A stretch of DNA of 64,000 nt from Leishmania mexicana MHOM/GT/2001/U1103. Its lineage: Eukaryota; Euglenozoa; Kinetoplastea; Trypanosomatida; Trypanosomatidae. Below, piece by piece: positions 27,961 through 38,088 of the stretch (position 1 is the stretch's first letter; each line of letters starts with the position of its first letter). The translations under genes were made by a program, and so were the position numbers. The notes under the pieces are model-generated. The model was given only the letters and a program-made list of their open reading frames with translations. It did no database searches and was not told the DNA's origin. The stretch is from positions 1 through 64,000 of the forward strand of contig NC_018307.1 in NCBI RefSeq assembly GCF_000234665.1, given 5' to 3'.

Positions 27961-30645
27961 ATGCATGCTCATAACGAGATGAAAGGCATGTCGACTCTTG
28001 TGATTGGGCGCAAGGAGCTCTTCTCCTTCGCAGACCGCTACAGCTCACGGCGCCTCAGCGACTACAGCAGCCTGGCAGACGGCGAGGTGCTCTGCTGCCT
28101 CTTCAACCTCGTCTTCCCTGGCCTTCGTATTCGTCCAGCACCAGCGCAGACACACTCGAGCACGCAGCGGGCACACGCGAACTGGGAGCAGCTCTTTCGC
28201 CGCTTTGCACGGCTGCACATCCCCCTTTCGTTCCTCGATCCCGCCGCCCTCCGAAGCGGCAGTGTCGAGTGTGGCTTCAGCACGCTCGTCCTTTTCTACT
28301 TCTTCCATCACCTCTCAAAGCAGCCGGACTTCTCGGCCGAGTTCGCGCTCGACGTGGCCGAGGAGGTGACCACCTACCTGCAGTCGACCGACTGCATCGC
28401 CACCCTGTTGCTGGGAGGCGCACTTCAATGGGCTGCGGTGCCAGAGCCGCTGGCGGAGACGCTGCGCGTGCACCCGGCTTTCCACACAACTGCGGAGGCG
28501 GAGATGGCACAGGAGGAGGAGGCTGCCCGCACCTACCGCTCGATGTTTGCGCGACGGCGTACAGGCAGTGCCAACAGTGTCCACAAACTTCCTGCGACTC
28601 GACGTGCACATTCATGCACGACAGAGAAGCAGTCGGGAATCGGCGGCCCGAGCAGCACAAGACTCGCATACACCTCCTCACCCTCTGCGGCGTCGTCGTC
28701 TACCCCGGGTTTAAAAGTCACGGCGGATTCACCACCCCCGCGACCACCACTCCGCAACTCGTCTGCACAGTCCACTCGCTCCTCCACGTCTAGACTGTCG
28801 AGCAGCAACGATGTGGACTCGTCTGTCGACTTCTGTGGGCTGCAGCGCCAATGCAGCTCTGAGAGGCGCACGCGCAGCGCCGAGGCGTGTGACGTATCCC
28901 AGCCAAGGGCCCAAAGTCAGCGCAGCTCATCATGGCGTAGCGCATCGTCATCGCGCTCATCTGGGAATTCCCATTCCTCGACAATGACTGCTCTGTCATG
29001 CCAGTCCTCCGGCACGGCAGACACAGCTGTCGTAAAGCCGTCTCGTGTGCCCTACCGCTCTGCCTCCTCGGTGAGCGCCGCAACCGGGTCGCAGGGGTCA
29101 GCGGTGCCGTCGTCACGCGCACGCGACGTGGCGCTCGAAGCTGCACTGCAGTCAAAAGAGGCGGAGTGTGAGTCACTTCAGATGCAGGTGGCGCAGCTGC
29201 TGACTCTTCTCGCCAACACGCGCGCTGCCGACACCGCCTCAGCAGCCACCAACGGCGGGAGCCACGTGCGCAGTCCCAGTCCGCGCGCAGCAGCAGCGGA
29301 GCAAAGAGGTGACATAGCGGATGATGCGTCCACAGCACGACTGCAGCTGCACTACGCTGACCGCATCGAAGAGCTAGAGACACAGCTGCGCGCCTACCGC
29401 GAAGCCAGCGACAAGCGACAAGCGCTGTCCTCTCCCTCTCCCGCACCAGCAGCACCCGCACCCCCACCGCCATCAGGCGCTACGATGGACAAGGCTGCGC
29501 TGGAGGCGGAGATCGCGGCACTGACGGCGAACATCGTCGATGACGAGACGGGGACTACCGTCGTGGATGTGCATGAGAAGGCGAACCTGCTGCACTGCCT
29601 TATGCTGGAGCACCTGCAGGAGGCCCCGCGCAATCGTAAGCAGATGCAGCAATGGCTGTGGTCGATCGTCGCAGCGCACCACACAATGGAGGGGAGGTTG
29701 ATGGCGGCGGTGGACCTACTGCGCCTGTGGAGCAGTACGCTCCCGGCCGCTGATGTTGGTGCGACCGCGGTCGCGAATTCTTCCGCCGCCAACAGGGAGG
29801 CTTCCTCAGTGGCGCAGCGGAGTCAGTCGACGGTCGCGGCGCCCTTCTCTGCGGCATCACCGGGTAGAAACTTCGACAGAGCGGACAGCAAAGGCGCCGA
29901 CCACGAAGAGATGACAGCCTTGCGTAGTGCTCATTATGCGGAGCTGGAAGCCCTTCATGCACGGGAGCACCAGCTGGCGGCAGCACTGCAGGCAGCGCAG
30001 ACAAACAACGCCGCAACGGTGCAGCGGGCGGTCCGGCGGGAGCGGCTGTGGAAGTCGCTGTGCGCGTCCGTCTACGCAGCGGAGCAAGCCTCCTACGCGA
30101 TCACGGAGTGCCGCACAGCTGAGGAAGTTGAGGAGCGGCTGCGTCAGCGGGAAGAGCACTACGGCGTCGTAGAGTCGCTCACGCAGCAGCTGGTGGAGGA
30201 TGGCGAGCAGGAGGGGGAGACATGCACGCAGCATCACAAAATAGAGGCGACATCTGGATCGCCTGCACCGTGCAGGTCGCTGCAGACGCTCGTGGCGCAA
30301 CTGCAGGAAGAGCGCGCGGAACTCCTCAGAGACGTGACACGTCTGCACTATGCGTTGGCGTCGCTGGAAGAGGAGAGGGGCTCTACGGTGCACGCGGATG
30401 TAGTGAAGGTGCCAAAAGCGTTGCCGAGCATGTCTACCTACGCGAGCACCGCAGCCGCGCCGCTCTTCAGCGATGATCTTCACAGGAAGTCTGCTGCTGT
30501 TGCAGCCGGCGGTGCAGCGGGCACGAGCACTGCCCGTTACGAGGGCAATCCGTCGACTGGGACGTATTCGCCAGGCCCTACCAGTACACCTCGTGGGCTC
30601 ACCTCGCTCTTGCAGCTCCGGGAGGGAGAAGAACTCCCGGCATGA
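27961..30645 (+). CDS. CH-like domain and coiled-coil protein, hypothetical
   Basis: The product is 894 aa from this ATG. The first 170 residues contain a calponin-homology-like fold. IGRKELFSFADRYSS, then YSSLADGEVLCCLFNLVFPG, match the EB1/SPEF1/Hook-type CH pattern of a start helix and a GxxxC-LF-x-PG turn. That suggests microtubule or flagellar association. Residues 190-400 are Ser-rich and low complexity. Coiled coils follow at about 390-420, 470-500 and 650-800 (for example ALEAALQSKEAECESLQMQVAQ). The C-terminal 80 residues are disordered. Three in-frame ATGs (27961, 27979, 27988) are possible. I use the first after a candidate AG at 27944-27945, and the domain begins right after the third. 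The function is inferred only. Confidence 0.75.
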   Translation: MHAHNEMKGMSTLVIGRKELFSFADRYSSRRLSDYSSLADGEVLCCLFNLVFPGLRIRPAPAQTHSSTQRAHANWEQLFRRFARLHIPLSFLDPAALRSGSVECGFSTLVLFYFFHHLSKQPDFSAEFALDVAEEVTTYLQSTDCIATLLLGGALQWAAVPEPLAETLRVHPAFHTTAEAEMAQEEEAARTYRSMFARRRTGSANSVHKLPATRRAHSCTTEKQSGIGGPSSTRLAYTSSPSAASSSTPGLKVTADSPPPRPPLRNSSAQSTRSSTSRLSSSNDVDSSVDFCGLQRQCSSERRTRSAEACDVSQPRAQSQRSSSWRSASSSRSSGNSHSSTMTALSCQSSGTADTAVVKPSRVPYRSASSVSAATGSQGSAVPSSRARDVALEAALQSKEAECESLQMQVAQLLTLLANTRAADTASAATNGGSHVRSPSPRAAAAEQRGDIADDASTARLQLHYADRIEELETQLRAYREASDKRQALSSPSPAPAAPAPPPPSGATMDKAALEAEIAALTANIVDDETGTTVVDVHEKANLLHCLMLEHLQEAPRNRKQMQQWLWSIVAAHHTMEGRLMAAVDLLRLWSSTLPAADVGATAVANSSAANREASSVAQRSQSTVAAPFSAASPGRNFDRADSKGADHEEMTALRSAHYAELEALHAREHQLAAALQAAQTNNAATVQRAVRRERLWKSLCASVYAAEQASYAITECRTAEEVEERLRQREEHYGVVESLTQQLVEDGEQEGETCTQHHKIEATSGSPAPCRSLQTLVAQLQEERAELLRDVTRLHYALASLEEERGSTVHADVVKVPKALPSMSTYASTAAAPLFSDDLHRKSAAVAAGGAAGTSTARYEGNPSTGTYSPGPTSTPRGLTSLLQLREGEELPA

Positions 30646-31388
30646 CGGCGGCTGCTGCTACGGCGTACTCGCCGTGGCGGATGAAGAGGGGGTGAGGGCA
30701 GGCGAACACCCACACCGCCGCGACCCCTTCGCTCCCTCGCACCACAGTTCTTGGATGTCGCATGAGCATAGACAATGTAATAGACGTGTTGCAGCCCCTC
30801 TCACTCTCTGTATGTCGGGGTGGTGGGGGACGAAGCCTGTACAGCTGTTCTCATAGATGACAATGCCTCCCGTTGTGTGCGCAAGGTTGACCCGAGCCGT
30901 TTCTTGCTTTCATCAGCGCACGCTGTCCGCTCCCGCTTTGCGCATTTATTTCATGGCGGCAGCGGCGGCCGTCTCCGGCGTCCATCTGTCGTTTCCTGCC
31001 CTCCCAGGCTCTACAATGGTTTGTGCCGCACCCACCTGTCTTTCCACTCTCGCTGTGTCGTGCCGGTCACCCAAGCGTGTGCGATGCACCTGCGCACGCT
31101 TCTTCCAACGCTTTATTTCACTGCTGCTTCCCCTCCAACCCCGATGCCTCTCCCTAGGCCGCTACACACAACACACCCGCTAAGACACTAGTCCAAGTGG
31201 TGCCGGTGACTCGAGTGGACAGCGACACGCAGGGGTCTGAGGGTCTTTCTCTCTCCGTGTACGCCAGCATGCAGACACACAGTACGGCCGTGTTACGCGC
31301 AGAGATCAACCGCCTGCACTCGCGTTGGCCACACAACAACGGCGAACAGGGTCTCAGCTAGTGGACACAGCAAAGGACAGAAGGGCGC
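30646..31388. other. Intergenic region with a short uORF at its end
   Basis: No gene is seen apart from the 30-codon uORF at 31269-31361. The sequence is C/T-rich from 31040 to 31160, a likely processing tract. Confidence 0.6.
31269..31361 (+). other. Candidate upstream ORF of 30 codons
   Basis: An ATG at 31269 opens a 30-residue frame (starting MQTHSTAVLRAEINRLHSRW) that stops at 31359-31361, 27 bases before the start of the LRR coiled-coil gene. If the splice acceptor lies upstream of it, translation of the main gene would need leaky scanning or reinitiation. It may also be chance. Confidence 0.3.
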
Positions 31389-34166
31389 ATGTCAGTGACA
31401 GCAAGCAGCAGCCGGGGCTCTGGTGGGTCGGAGGAGGTCGAGGTGTGCGGTCGCGGCCGCGGCATTCGATGCATTGACCTGCCCGCCGTCTTCTCGACTC
31501 CCCAAGAGTGCGAGATGCTCTCCGTTATTACCGCCTTTGACCTTTCTCGAAATGAGCTGCAAGAGCTGACAAGCCTGCAGCCGCTCCGCTCCCTCACTCG
31601 CCTCAACGCGAGCTACAACCGCATTTCCCTTGTCGACGGGCTGCCGCTGCGCTTGACGCAGCTGAACCTCGCGCACAACAAACTCGAGCACCTCGACTGT
31701 GTCAGCCAACTCGTGCACCTACGTGAGTTGGATGTGAGCTTCAATCGCCTCACGAGTCTCGCCGGTCTGCACTCACGCGTTCCTCTGGAGGTTCTGCGCG
31801 CCGACGACAACCGCATCGACCGCACAAGTGACTTGAAGGAGCTGCGCTCCTTGCGTATTGCATCGTTGAGCAACAACTACGTTGAGGACCTGGATGAGTT
31901 GTTGTTTGTGTCCACCACGCCGGCCCTGCAGCTGCTGAACTTGGTGGGCAACCCGGTCACCCGCGCACGGCAGTATCGGCAAACACTGGCAGAGCTGCAA
32001 CCGTCTCTCGTTTCGCTGGATGGTGCGCCGCTGACGCGCGCCGCGGACTACGAGAACGCCGCGCAGACTTCTCGGGGAAGCAGCAATGGCGTCCCCCCGG
32101 CTGCAGCTCATACACCTTTGTCGTTGGTGACACCGAAGACGGAAAAGACAAGGTCGCAGCGCGCACTCACTCAAGGTCCGCACCACCCAGCGAGGGAACC
32201 GCTCGCAGCCGTAAAGGCGCCGGCGACACACTCCGCAGCAGTGATGACTCTGGGCAGCAGCGTCACCGACTCGTCGTCGCGCCAAGGTCGCCACGGCGGC
32301 GCTGCGCAGTCGGTCGCTGCGAACGCATCTATCGGTGTCTCATCGATCGCCCTTTACGACTCCCCCAACGAGCGTCCTCGCGAACAGCCGCCGCAGCCGG
32401 TGAGGCGAACCGCGGCAAATCCTATAGCCAGGATTCCTCATCAGCCGGCGATGGCGGTGTCACGCGCTGCACCGTCGGGGCCTAGAAGCGCTTCCGCAGA
32501 GCCACGCCACAATCACTCAGGTGCAGCAGAGCCACCGCGGCACCCTCGTGGATCACCTGCGTGTGCGGAGGAGCGCAGTGAGGATGTGGATGACACCGAC
32601 AGGGATGTGCCGCCTGTAGTGGAGGACTCTCGTCGTGGTTGCCGGGTGGCGGACGCCTCTGTGCGCACTCCAGAGCAGGTCCATCGGCAAGTTGGGTACG
32701 TCTCTCTGCACGCCACCCCCGCCACAGGCAGTGCAGCGGAACGCTTCCGCAGCGGTGGACGACTCCGTCCCTTCCCTTCGCCTGCCTCGCCGCAGCGCTG
32801 TGCGGCATCGCAGCAGGACTTGGACTCCACCACCGCCCAGCTACATGACAGCCTCGTGGCGAAAGAGCAGCTAGAGAAGGAGTGTCAGACGCTTCGGCGG
32901 GCGTGCAAGCGCGTGGAGGGACAGCTGGCTGAGGCCCGGCGCGTGATCTCGCAGCAGCTGGCGGAGCTGTCGCAGCTGCGACTCGAGCGCGATGCTCTGC
33001 GAGAGAGCGAGGGAACCATGCTCGAGCGTCTCGAGAAAGAGAAGCGATCAGGTCGCACGCGCGCTTCGCACCACAGCGACGAAGTGGCGACGCTACAGGC
33101 ACAGTACGAGCGCATGAAGACCTTCTACGAAACCCAGCTCGCCGACACACGGCGCGAGTTGGCGGCGGAACGGGCCCGTCTTCTGCGGCTCAGCAACAGT
33201 GGCAGGTGCGGCGAGCGGAGAGCGGTGGCCGTGGACTGTGTCGATGCGGCAGAGAGAGGCCAAAGGTCGCCCTTGGCTGACGAGAGGCAGCGTGCAGCAG
33301 CACCAGCAGAAAATGGGACGAGCGAACTCCCTGCTGCTGCCTCTGCGAATCCCTTGCGCTGTCTGTCGCCAGCGTCTCGCTCTGCTTCTTCCTCGCATCC
33401 CAAGACGGAGGATCATGGGCCAGGCGGTGAGGTCTCTTCGACAGACGCTGTAGCGCAGCAGCTCACCTCGTGGTTGTACGCGAGTCTCACAGGAAGCGGG
33501 CACGCAGCAGAGACCGACGAAAGCGCGATTGCCACTGCTGTTGTGAGCGAGCTGCGCCGATCTCTTCTTCGCGATCCGTCTGCATCGTCGGCGCGGGCAC
33601 ATGCTGATCACGCGGCGCAGTCGCAGGAATCGGCGGATGCTGCCAAGGACAGCGTGGGAACGAAAGTCACGGCTGTGCGGCGTATCCTTGAGACATTTAT
33701 TTCCGAACACATCGGTCAGCTGACGGAACCCCCACAGCAGATTGCCGACAGTAGCGCGCCTGCTCAACGCCCAGCCGTCGCGGCAGCTGCGGTGGATGCA
33801 CCAACGCAAGTTGGTGGTGGCGGTAGTGCTCCGTCGCAAGCACGCGAGGCGGTGAAGAACATCGAAGCTGACGAGCCAGCTGTGGCGTGCCTCCTCCCTT
33901 CACGGCTCCCATCATCTCCTCGGTGCTCTTCAGCACTGCCCGCCCACATCTCGGTGGAAAAGGACGACGACGATGACACCGATACCGACACAGAGGTGAC
34001 GGTGATGATCTCGCCGCCGGCGTCGTGCGCTGTCGCTGGCACCTGCCAAAGCGTAGCTGTGGCGGCTCTGCCTGCGCCTCCCCAGCTCCCTGCATCTGCA
34101 CACAACACGCGCGTGAGCGCGGCGAAGGCGTTCCTGAAGGAGGTGGAGTTGCTGTTGGACAGCTAA
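31389..34166 (+). CDS. SDS22-like leucine-rich-repeat and coiled-coil protein
   Basis: The product is 925 aa. Residues about 45-215 form six or so SDS22-type LRRs (SVITAFDLSRNELQEL, LTRLNASYNRISLVDGL, LRELDVSFNRLTSL), ending in a cap-like NPVTRARQYRQTL. This architecture is typical of flagellar and centrosomal LRR proteins. Residues 220-480 are Ser/Pro/Ala-rich and disordered. A strong coiled coil lies at about 480-600 (SLVAKEQLEKECQTLRRACKR). A further disordered region follows, with a DDDDDTDTDTE acidic run near residue 860. The last 20 residues are helical (AAKAFLKEVELLLDS). It follows another coiled-coil gene, so both may be cytoskeletal. No membrane segment is seen. Confidence 0.85.
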   Translation: MSVTASSSRGSGGSEEVEVCGRGRGIRCIDLPAVFSTPQECEMLSVITAFDLSRNELQELTSLQPLRSLTRLNASYNRISLVDGLPLRLTQLNLAHNKLEHLDCVSQLVHLRELDVSFNRLTSLAGLHSRVPLEVLRADDNRIDRTSDLKELRSLRIASLSNNYVEDLDELLFVSTTPALQLLNLVGNPVTRARQYRQTLAELQPSLVSLDGAPLTRAADYENAAQTSRGSSNGVPPAAAHTPLSLVTPKTEKTRSQRALTQGPHHPAREPLAAVKAPATHSAAVMTLGSSVTDSSSRQGRHGGAAQSVAANASIGVSSIALYDSPNERPREQPPQPVRRTAANPIARIPHQPAMAVSRAAPSGPRSASAEPRHNHSGAAEPPRHPRGSPACAEERSEDVDDTDRDVPPVVEDSRRGCRVADASVRTPEQVHRQVGYVSLHATPATGSAAERFRSGGRLRPFPSPASPQRCAASQQDLDSTTAQLHDSLVAKEQLEKECQTLRRACKRVEGQLAEARRVISQQLAELSQLRLERDALRESEGTMLERLEKEKRSGRTRASHHSDEVATLQAQYERMKTFYETQLADTRRELAAERARLLRLSNSGRCGERRAVAVDCVDAAERGQRSPLADERQRAAAPAENGTSELPAAASANPLRCLSPASRSASSSHPKTEDHGPGGEVSSTDAVAQQLTSWLYASLTGSGHAAETDESAIATAVVSELRRSLLRDPSASSARAHADHAAQSQESADAAKDSVGTKVTAVRRILETFISEHIGQLTEPPQQIADSSAPAQRPAVAAAAVDAPTQVGGGGSAPSQAREAVKNIEADEPAVACLLPSRLPSSPRCSSALPAHISVEKDDDDDTDTDTEVTVMISPPASCAVAGTCQSVAVAALPAPPQLPASAHNTRVSAAKAFLKEVELLLDS

Positions 34167-35119
34167 ACTGCGCCATCGTGCGAGATGCAGTGGAAAGTCG
34201 GCATGCGTCAGTTGGTTGTCCCCGTGAGGTCGATGTGGTTGTGAGACGCCGAAGCTGGTGCGCACGCGAGCAATGGCGGTGTCTGGCGGAGTTCGTCTGC
34301 GTCATGCTGAGGGGGGTTATCGATGTGAGCAGAACAGCAGCGAAGACGTGCGAAAGAAAGCAGTGGCAGAGAGCGCCCCCCCCCCGCATCACCGTCATCG
34401 CCATGGTCCCTCCTCCTCGCGTGTGAACACCTTTGTGGCGGTGGCGCGTGTGAGGAGTGGTCTATGCTGTGGCTGACTGAGGAAGCACATAGAAAGCAGT
34501 TGGAAGGAGCGACACCTGCGGAACCGCTGCTGTGTTGCAGGTTTCATTATAGAGCAAGGTGATACAGGACTGCCTCCATTGGCGGCGCTCACGGCCGCGG
34601 TTGAATGGGGGTAAACGGAGAATGGGAAAGCGATGCGTGTGTGGGTCTGTATGTGTGTGCAAGCGGTCGTTTATGTGTGCTGCCGGAGAGCCACCCGTGT
34701 GCACCGTGCGGCCCTCTCTGTCTCTCTTGTGATGCGCCTTTGTGTGTGTGCGTTGCACACGCCACGACGACTCCATGTTGTTGACTCGTCGAGTCGAGTT
34801 TCGCTCCGACTTCCCTCTGCCCTCTCGCTGGAACCTGCCTCACGCGCATCTTGGTCGCAACAATGCATGCGGCAAGCTCGGCGTACACACGCGCATATGG
34901 GTGGGGGCGCACACCGAATAACTGCACTGACGACTCCTCTTCCTCCCTCGCGCGCTGCCTTCCTCTACGGGCGCTGTGTCGTCGCCCCAAAACAACGTCC
35001 CCAGGACCCCGACCCACACCAGCAAGCGCCCCCGTCCTCTTCTCTGCTCACATCCCCGTCCACCTCTCTCGCACGCCGCGCGCACAAGAGCACCACCACC
35101 GTCTCGTTGTAGTCGTTCC
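34167..35119. other. Intergenic region, no gene seen
   Basis: GT-rich and GC-rich spacer with a C-run at 34377-34385. The CT-rich part (34935-35110) ends in an AG at 35111-35112, eight bases before the next ATG. I see no other feature. Confidence 0.6.
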
Positions 35120-35674
35120 ATGTTAATGTCGGTGCCGTACGAGAAGAAGACGTTCCCCCCGCTGAGGGGCCTGCACATCCGCCCCATGAACGACTCGCGC
35201 CTGTGCGAGCGTATCAAGGTGCTGGACGACTACTGCTTCCCTGTGAAGTACACAGAGAGCTACTACAACGACTACGTCCGCAACAGCTTTCACGAGTTCA
35301 ACCAGCTCGCCTTCTACCACGACATCCTTGTCGGCTCCATCACGTGCCGCCTAGAGAAAACGGCCACGGACAGCGATTACGTCCTCTACATCATGACCAT
35401 TGGAGTTCTGGAGGCGTACCGCCATCTGCGCATCGGCTCCCGGCTGCTGCAGACGGTTTTGTCGGCCGTGTACAACGACACCCGCAACCGCATCGTGGCG
35501 GTCACGCTGCACGTTCAGGTCGGATCGCCAGCGCTGGAGTTCTACCGCCAGTTCAACTTCGAGGAGGTGCAGCTGGTGGAGAACTACTACACTGACCTCG
35601 ACGAGTGCAACGCCATTCTGCTCCGCCGCGTCGTGCCGCAGCCGCACTTTGAGCATCACAAGAAACTCAAGTAA
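35120..35674 (+). CDS. N-alpha-acetyltransferase, NAA50 (San)-like GNAT
   Basis: The 184-aa product is a GNAT-fold acetyltransferase. Family markers of NAA50 are present in order: LDDYCFPVKYTESYYNDY (substrate loop), LVGSITCRLE, YIMTIGVLEAYRHLRIGSRLL (acetyl-CoA loop), VTLHVQVGSPALEFYRQFNF and VENYYTDLDECNAILL. NAA50 acetylates N-terminal Met, associates with the NatA complex and is needed for sister-chromatid cohesion in flies and humans. In the acetyl-CoA loop the usual R-x2-G-x-G reads RHLRIG, so the first Gly is Arg. I start at 35120, just after the AG at 35111-35112. The longer frame begins at a GTG with proline-rich non-coding-like residues. A second Met follows two codons later. Confidence 0.9.
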   Translation: MLMSVPYEKKTFPPLRGLHIRPMNDSRLCERIKVLDDYCFPVKYTESYYNDYVRNSFHEFNQLAFYHDILVGSITCRLEKTATDSDYVLYIMTIGVLEAYRHLRIGSRLLQTVLSAVYNDTRNRIVAVTLHVQVGSPALEFYRQFNFEEVQLVENYYTDLDECNAILLRRVVPQPHFEHHKKLK

Positions 35675-36585
35675 ACGGTGATGACCCCCGTGTATATGTG
35701 CGTGGCGGCCGCCGGTGGCATTCGCCGCCCTCGTGCGCTTGTGTGATTGAGAAATAAAGGATGACAGGGGAGTGGGGTCGCCGTGTGTGGCCGTGTGCGT
35801 GTCGGGGTGTCGGCGATGGTCCCCGACGTCGCTGCATCCTGCAGCTCGATCAACGAGCGATCATAGCGAGAAGACGACAGTGCCGCCCTCACCCCTCCCC
35901 CAACTCGCACTTTGCTAAGACAGTTCACCGTTGCGAGCACCAGAGAAGTTGTGTCGTGGCGAGTGCACAGCCACACTCATGCACCTCTGTGCTGACAGAC
36001 ACACAGGCACCTCCCGCCTGTTTCCTCTTGACGTCCGCCAGCGGCGTTCGCGTTGACGGCGACGCATAAAAGAAGCGAGGGATGGTGCGCCGATGCGCTG
36101 GTGTATCTTGGTGTGCGCACTCCCCCCCCCCTCTCTCTCTCAGCGCTTGTCTCGCTCCCCTTCGCACCCTCTGGAGTGTGTCTTCGAGAGAGAGAGACGG
36201 GAATGACTGGGGCACGCTTTCTGTGACAGCCTCACGCTGATGTACTCGGCCCAGTGTGCACAGCGTACCGCAAGCACCGGCACTGCCTTGCCTCCCTCCC
36301 TCCCTCCCCCCCCATTCCGCTGTCCATCCCTCCCTTCCCTCCCCTGCTGTACCCTCTGTCACTTCTCTCTGCGCCTTTGCTGTATTTTGAACGGATGTTG
36401 CCTGTGCGCTGCGCTTCCCGCATCTCGCGCATCTTCGTGTTTATGCGCCCCCTCCCCTCCCCTCCTCCTCCGCCGCCGCCTTGCCTTCGCGTGCCCACTC
36501 GGCCACCGTAAGCCTTTGCGAGCTCGGCAGCGCTCTCCTGCGCTACCATCCATCCCTCAGCCCCAACACGGCTTTATTCGAGCAC
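35675..36585. other. Intergenic region, no gene seen
   Basis: It contains AG-rich and CT-rich microsatellite-like patches (36120-36200, 36290-36350). The pyrimidine tract before the AG at 36559-36560 is the likely acceptor for the next small gene. Confidence 0.6.
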
Positions 36586-37005
36586 ATGCCTTACTACCCC
36601 TCCGGAGAGAGCCGTGAGTCGTACATCACGGGCATCCGCCCTGGTGGGCGGTACGGCGCTGTGCACGATGTGGAGAAGCGCCGCGACAACCTGCCGGACA
36701 ACGTCTTCCACTACATCAAGGAGGCCGTGCAGCGTGAGGAGCGGCTGCGCTGTAACGAGGAAGAGCAGCGTGCCCGTATTCGCTTAGAGATGTTTGCCAA
36801 GAAGCCCGGCCAGCATCGCAGCAATGGCGCCACGCTCGCAGCCGGGGGCAGCGGTGGCGCTGAGCAGTCCGCAGCGATGTTACAGCTGGAGTGTGAGACG
36901 CTGGCTCGCGAGCGACGTACCGCCTTGCAGGAACTCTACCAGCGCGAGCGCAAGGATTGGGAAATACAACTCGGCGCACGCGGACTCGCCACTCATCGCA
37001 CTTAG
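36586..37005 (+). CDS. Small charged helical protein, possible CFAP141-like axonemal protein
   Basis: The product is 139 aa. After a short N-terminal part with Tyr/Gly/Arg (MPYYPSGESRESYITGIRPGG), residues 30-70 and 100-139 are long charged helices (DNVFHYIKEAVQREERLRCNEEE and LARERRTALQELYQRERKDWEIQL). The second helix resembles the C-terminal helix of small microtubule inner proteins of the CFAP141/C1orf189 type (R-x-ALxxLYxxE-x-x-x-W/Y-x-x-E/QL-x-x-x-G-x-A). The resemblance is from memory and weak. The ATG comes 26 bases after the AG at 36559-36560. The longer frame starts at TTG and is rejected. Codon use fits a real gene. Confidence 0.7.
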   Translation: MPYYPSGESRESYITGIRPGGRYGAVHDVEKRRDNLPDNVFHYIKEAVQREERLRCNEEEQRARIRLEMFAKKPGQHRSNGATLAAGGSGGAEQSAAMLQLECETLARERRTALQELYQRERKDWEIQLGARGLATHRT

Positions 37006-38088
37006 TGAAAACGGCAGCATGCCGCGCGATGCCATCACTCCCTCTCCTTCCGTCCGGCCTTTCGTTCGTTGTCTGTTGGTGTATTATCTGACCTCTGTCG
37101 CCTGCTCGGTCGCCGTGCGCAATGGTGCGCTCCTGCTGCTGCGTCCCCCGCATGCACAGTCAGTCTCTCCATGCCCCTTCTGTCTCTCTCGAGCCCTGTG
37201 GCCGTGGGCACGGCTTGCCGTGATTATTCTGTGTGCACGCACGCCTGCGCGTGTTGCCGACAGATGGAAGCGAGGAGAGGCTGGAGGGGCGACGTGGAGG
37301 AGGCGGCAACGGTGCGCCACCGTCCTCGCGGCACCCCCTCCTCCCTCCTCCTCGGCTACCCACCATGTACATTAGTTCTTTGTGAAGCGGCCGCTGCGAC
37401 GAAGGTGGGGGAGGAACAGAGCACTGCACACACATGTGCTGTAGCACATTCTCGCCATCGAACACACAGATAAAAGAAGAACCAGCGGTCAACGGTGCTG
37501 CTCATCTCCGGCAATCATCACCATAGAACAATGTGCAGCTGGGACGATCATGGATCGCTGTGCATGGCTGTGAGCCGTAGTGCATGGATAGAGAGGCACG
37601 CTTGCTGCTCTCTCTCTCTGCCCCCCCCCTCCACCCATCAACTCGTTGAAGTGCCGCCCCTCTTGTGGCGGGAATTTCTGGGCGTGCACGACCTCGAGGA
37701 GCTTGCTAGGACACGTACAATTGGTGGGACTGGACAGAGAGAACGAGAGGAGCGCAGGACAGGAGGAGGCCTGTGGACCTCCTCGCCTTCTTCTGAGTTC
37801 TTCCTCTCTCTCCCCCTACCACCTGACTCCCTTGGCGTCGTATGCAGCCCCTCCGTCGTCGTCTCCCATGGGGCGTGTGGTCAATGCAGTGGACACGCCC
37901 CCTCGCCCCTTCCCAACCCCCCCGCCGCCGCATCGCTTTTCCCTTTTCGCCCGTTCTCTCCCGCTCGATCTCCACCTCAGTTGCCTCCGGCCACCGGCGC
38001 AGTAACACAAGCTCGCGCGCGTGGCTCTGTTGGTTGGCCTCACTCCTGGAACCGCACACACGCTTCCCGCTGCTCTCGTCGCTCGCCG
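37006..38088. other. Intergenic region, no gene seen
   Basis: 1.1 kb of spacer. The frame of the next gene happens to stay open back to 37495, but those residues are low-complexity Ser/Pro/Arg without codon bias. Pyrimidine tracts are at 37790-37850 and 37900-37985, with possible acceptors at 37979-37980 and 38001-38002. Confidence 0.6.
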
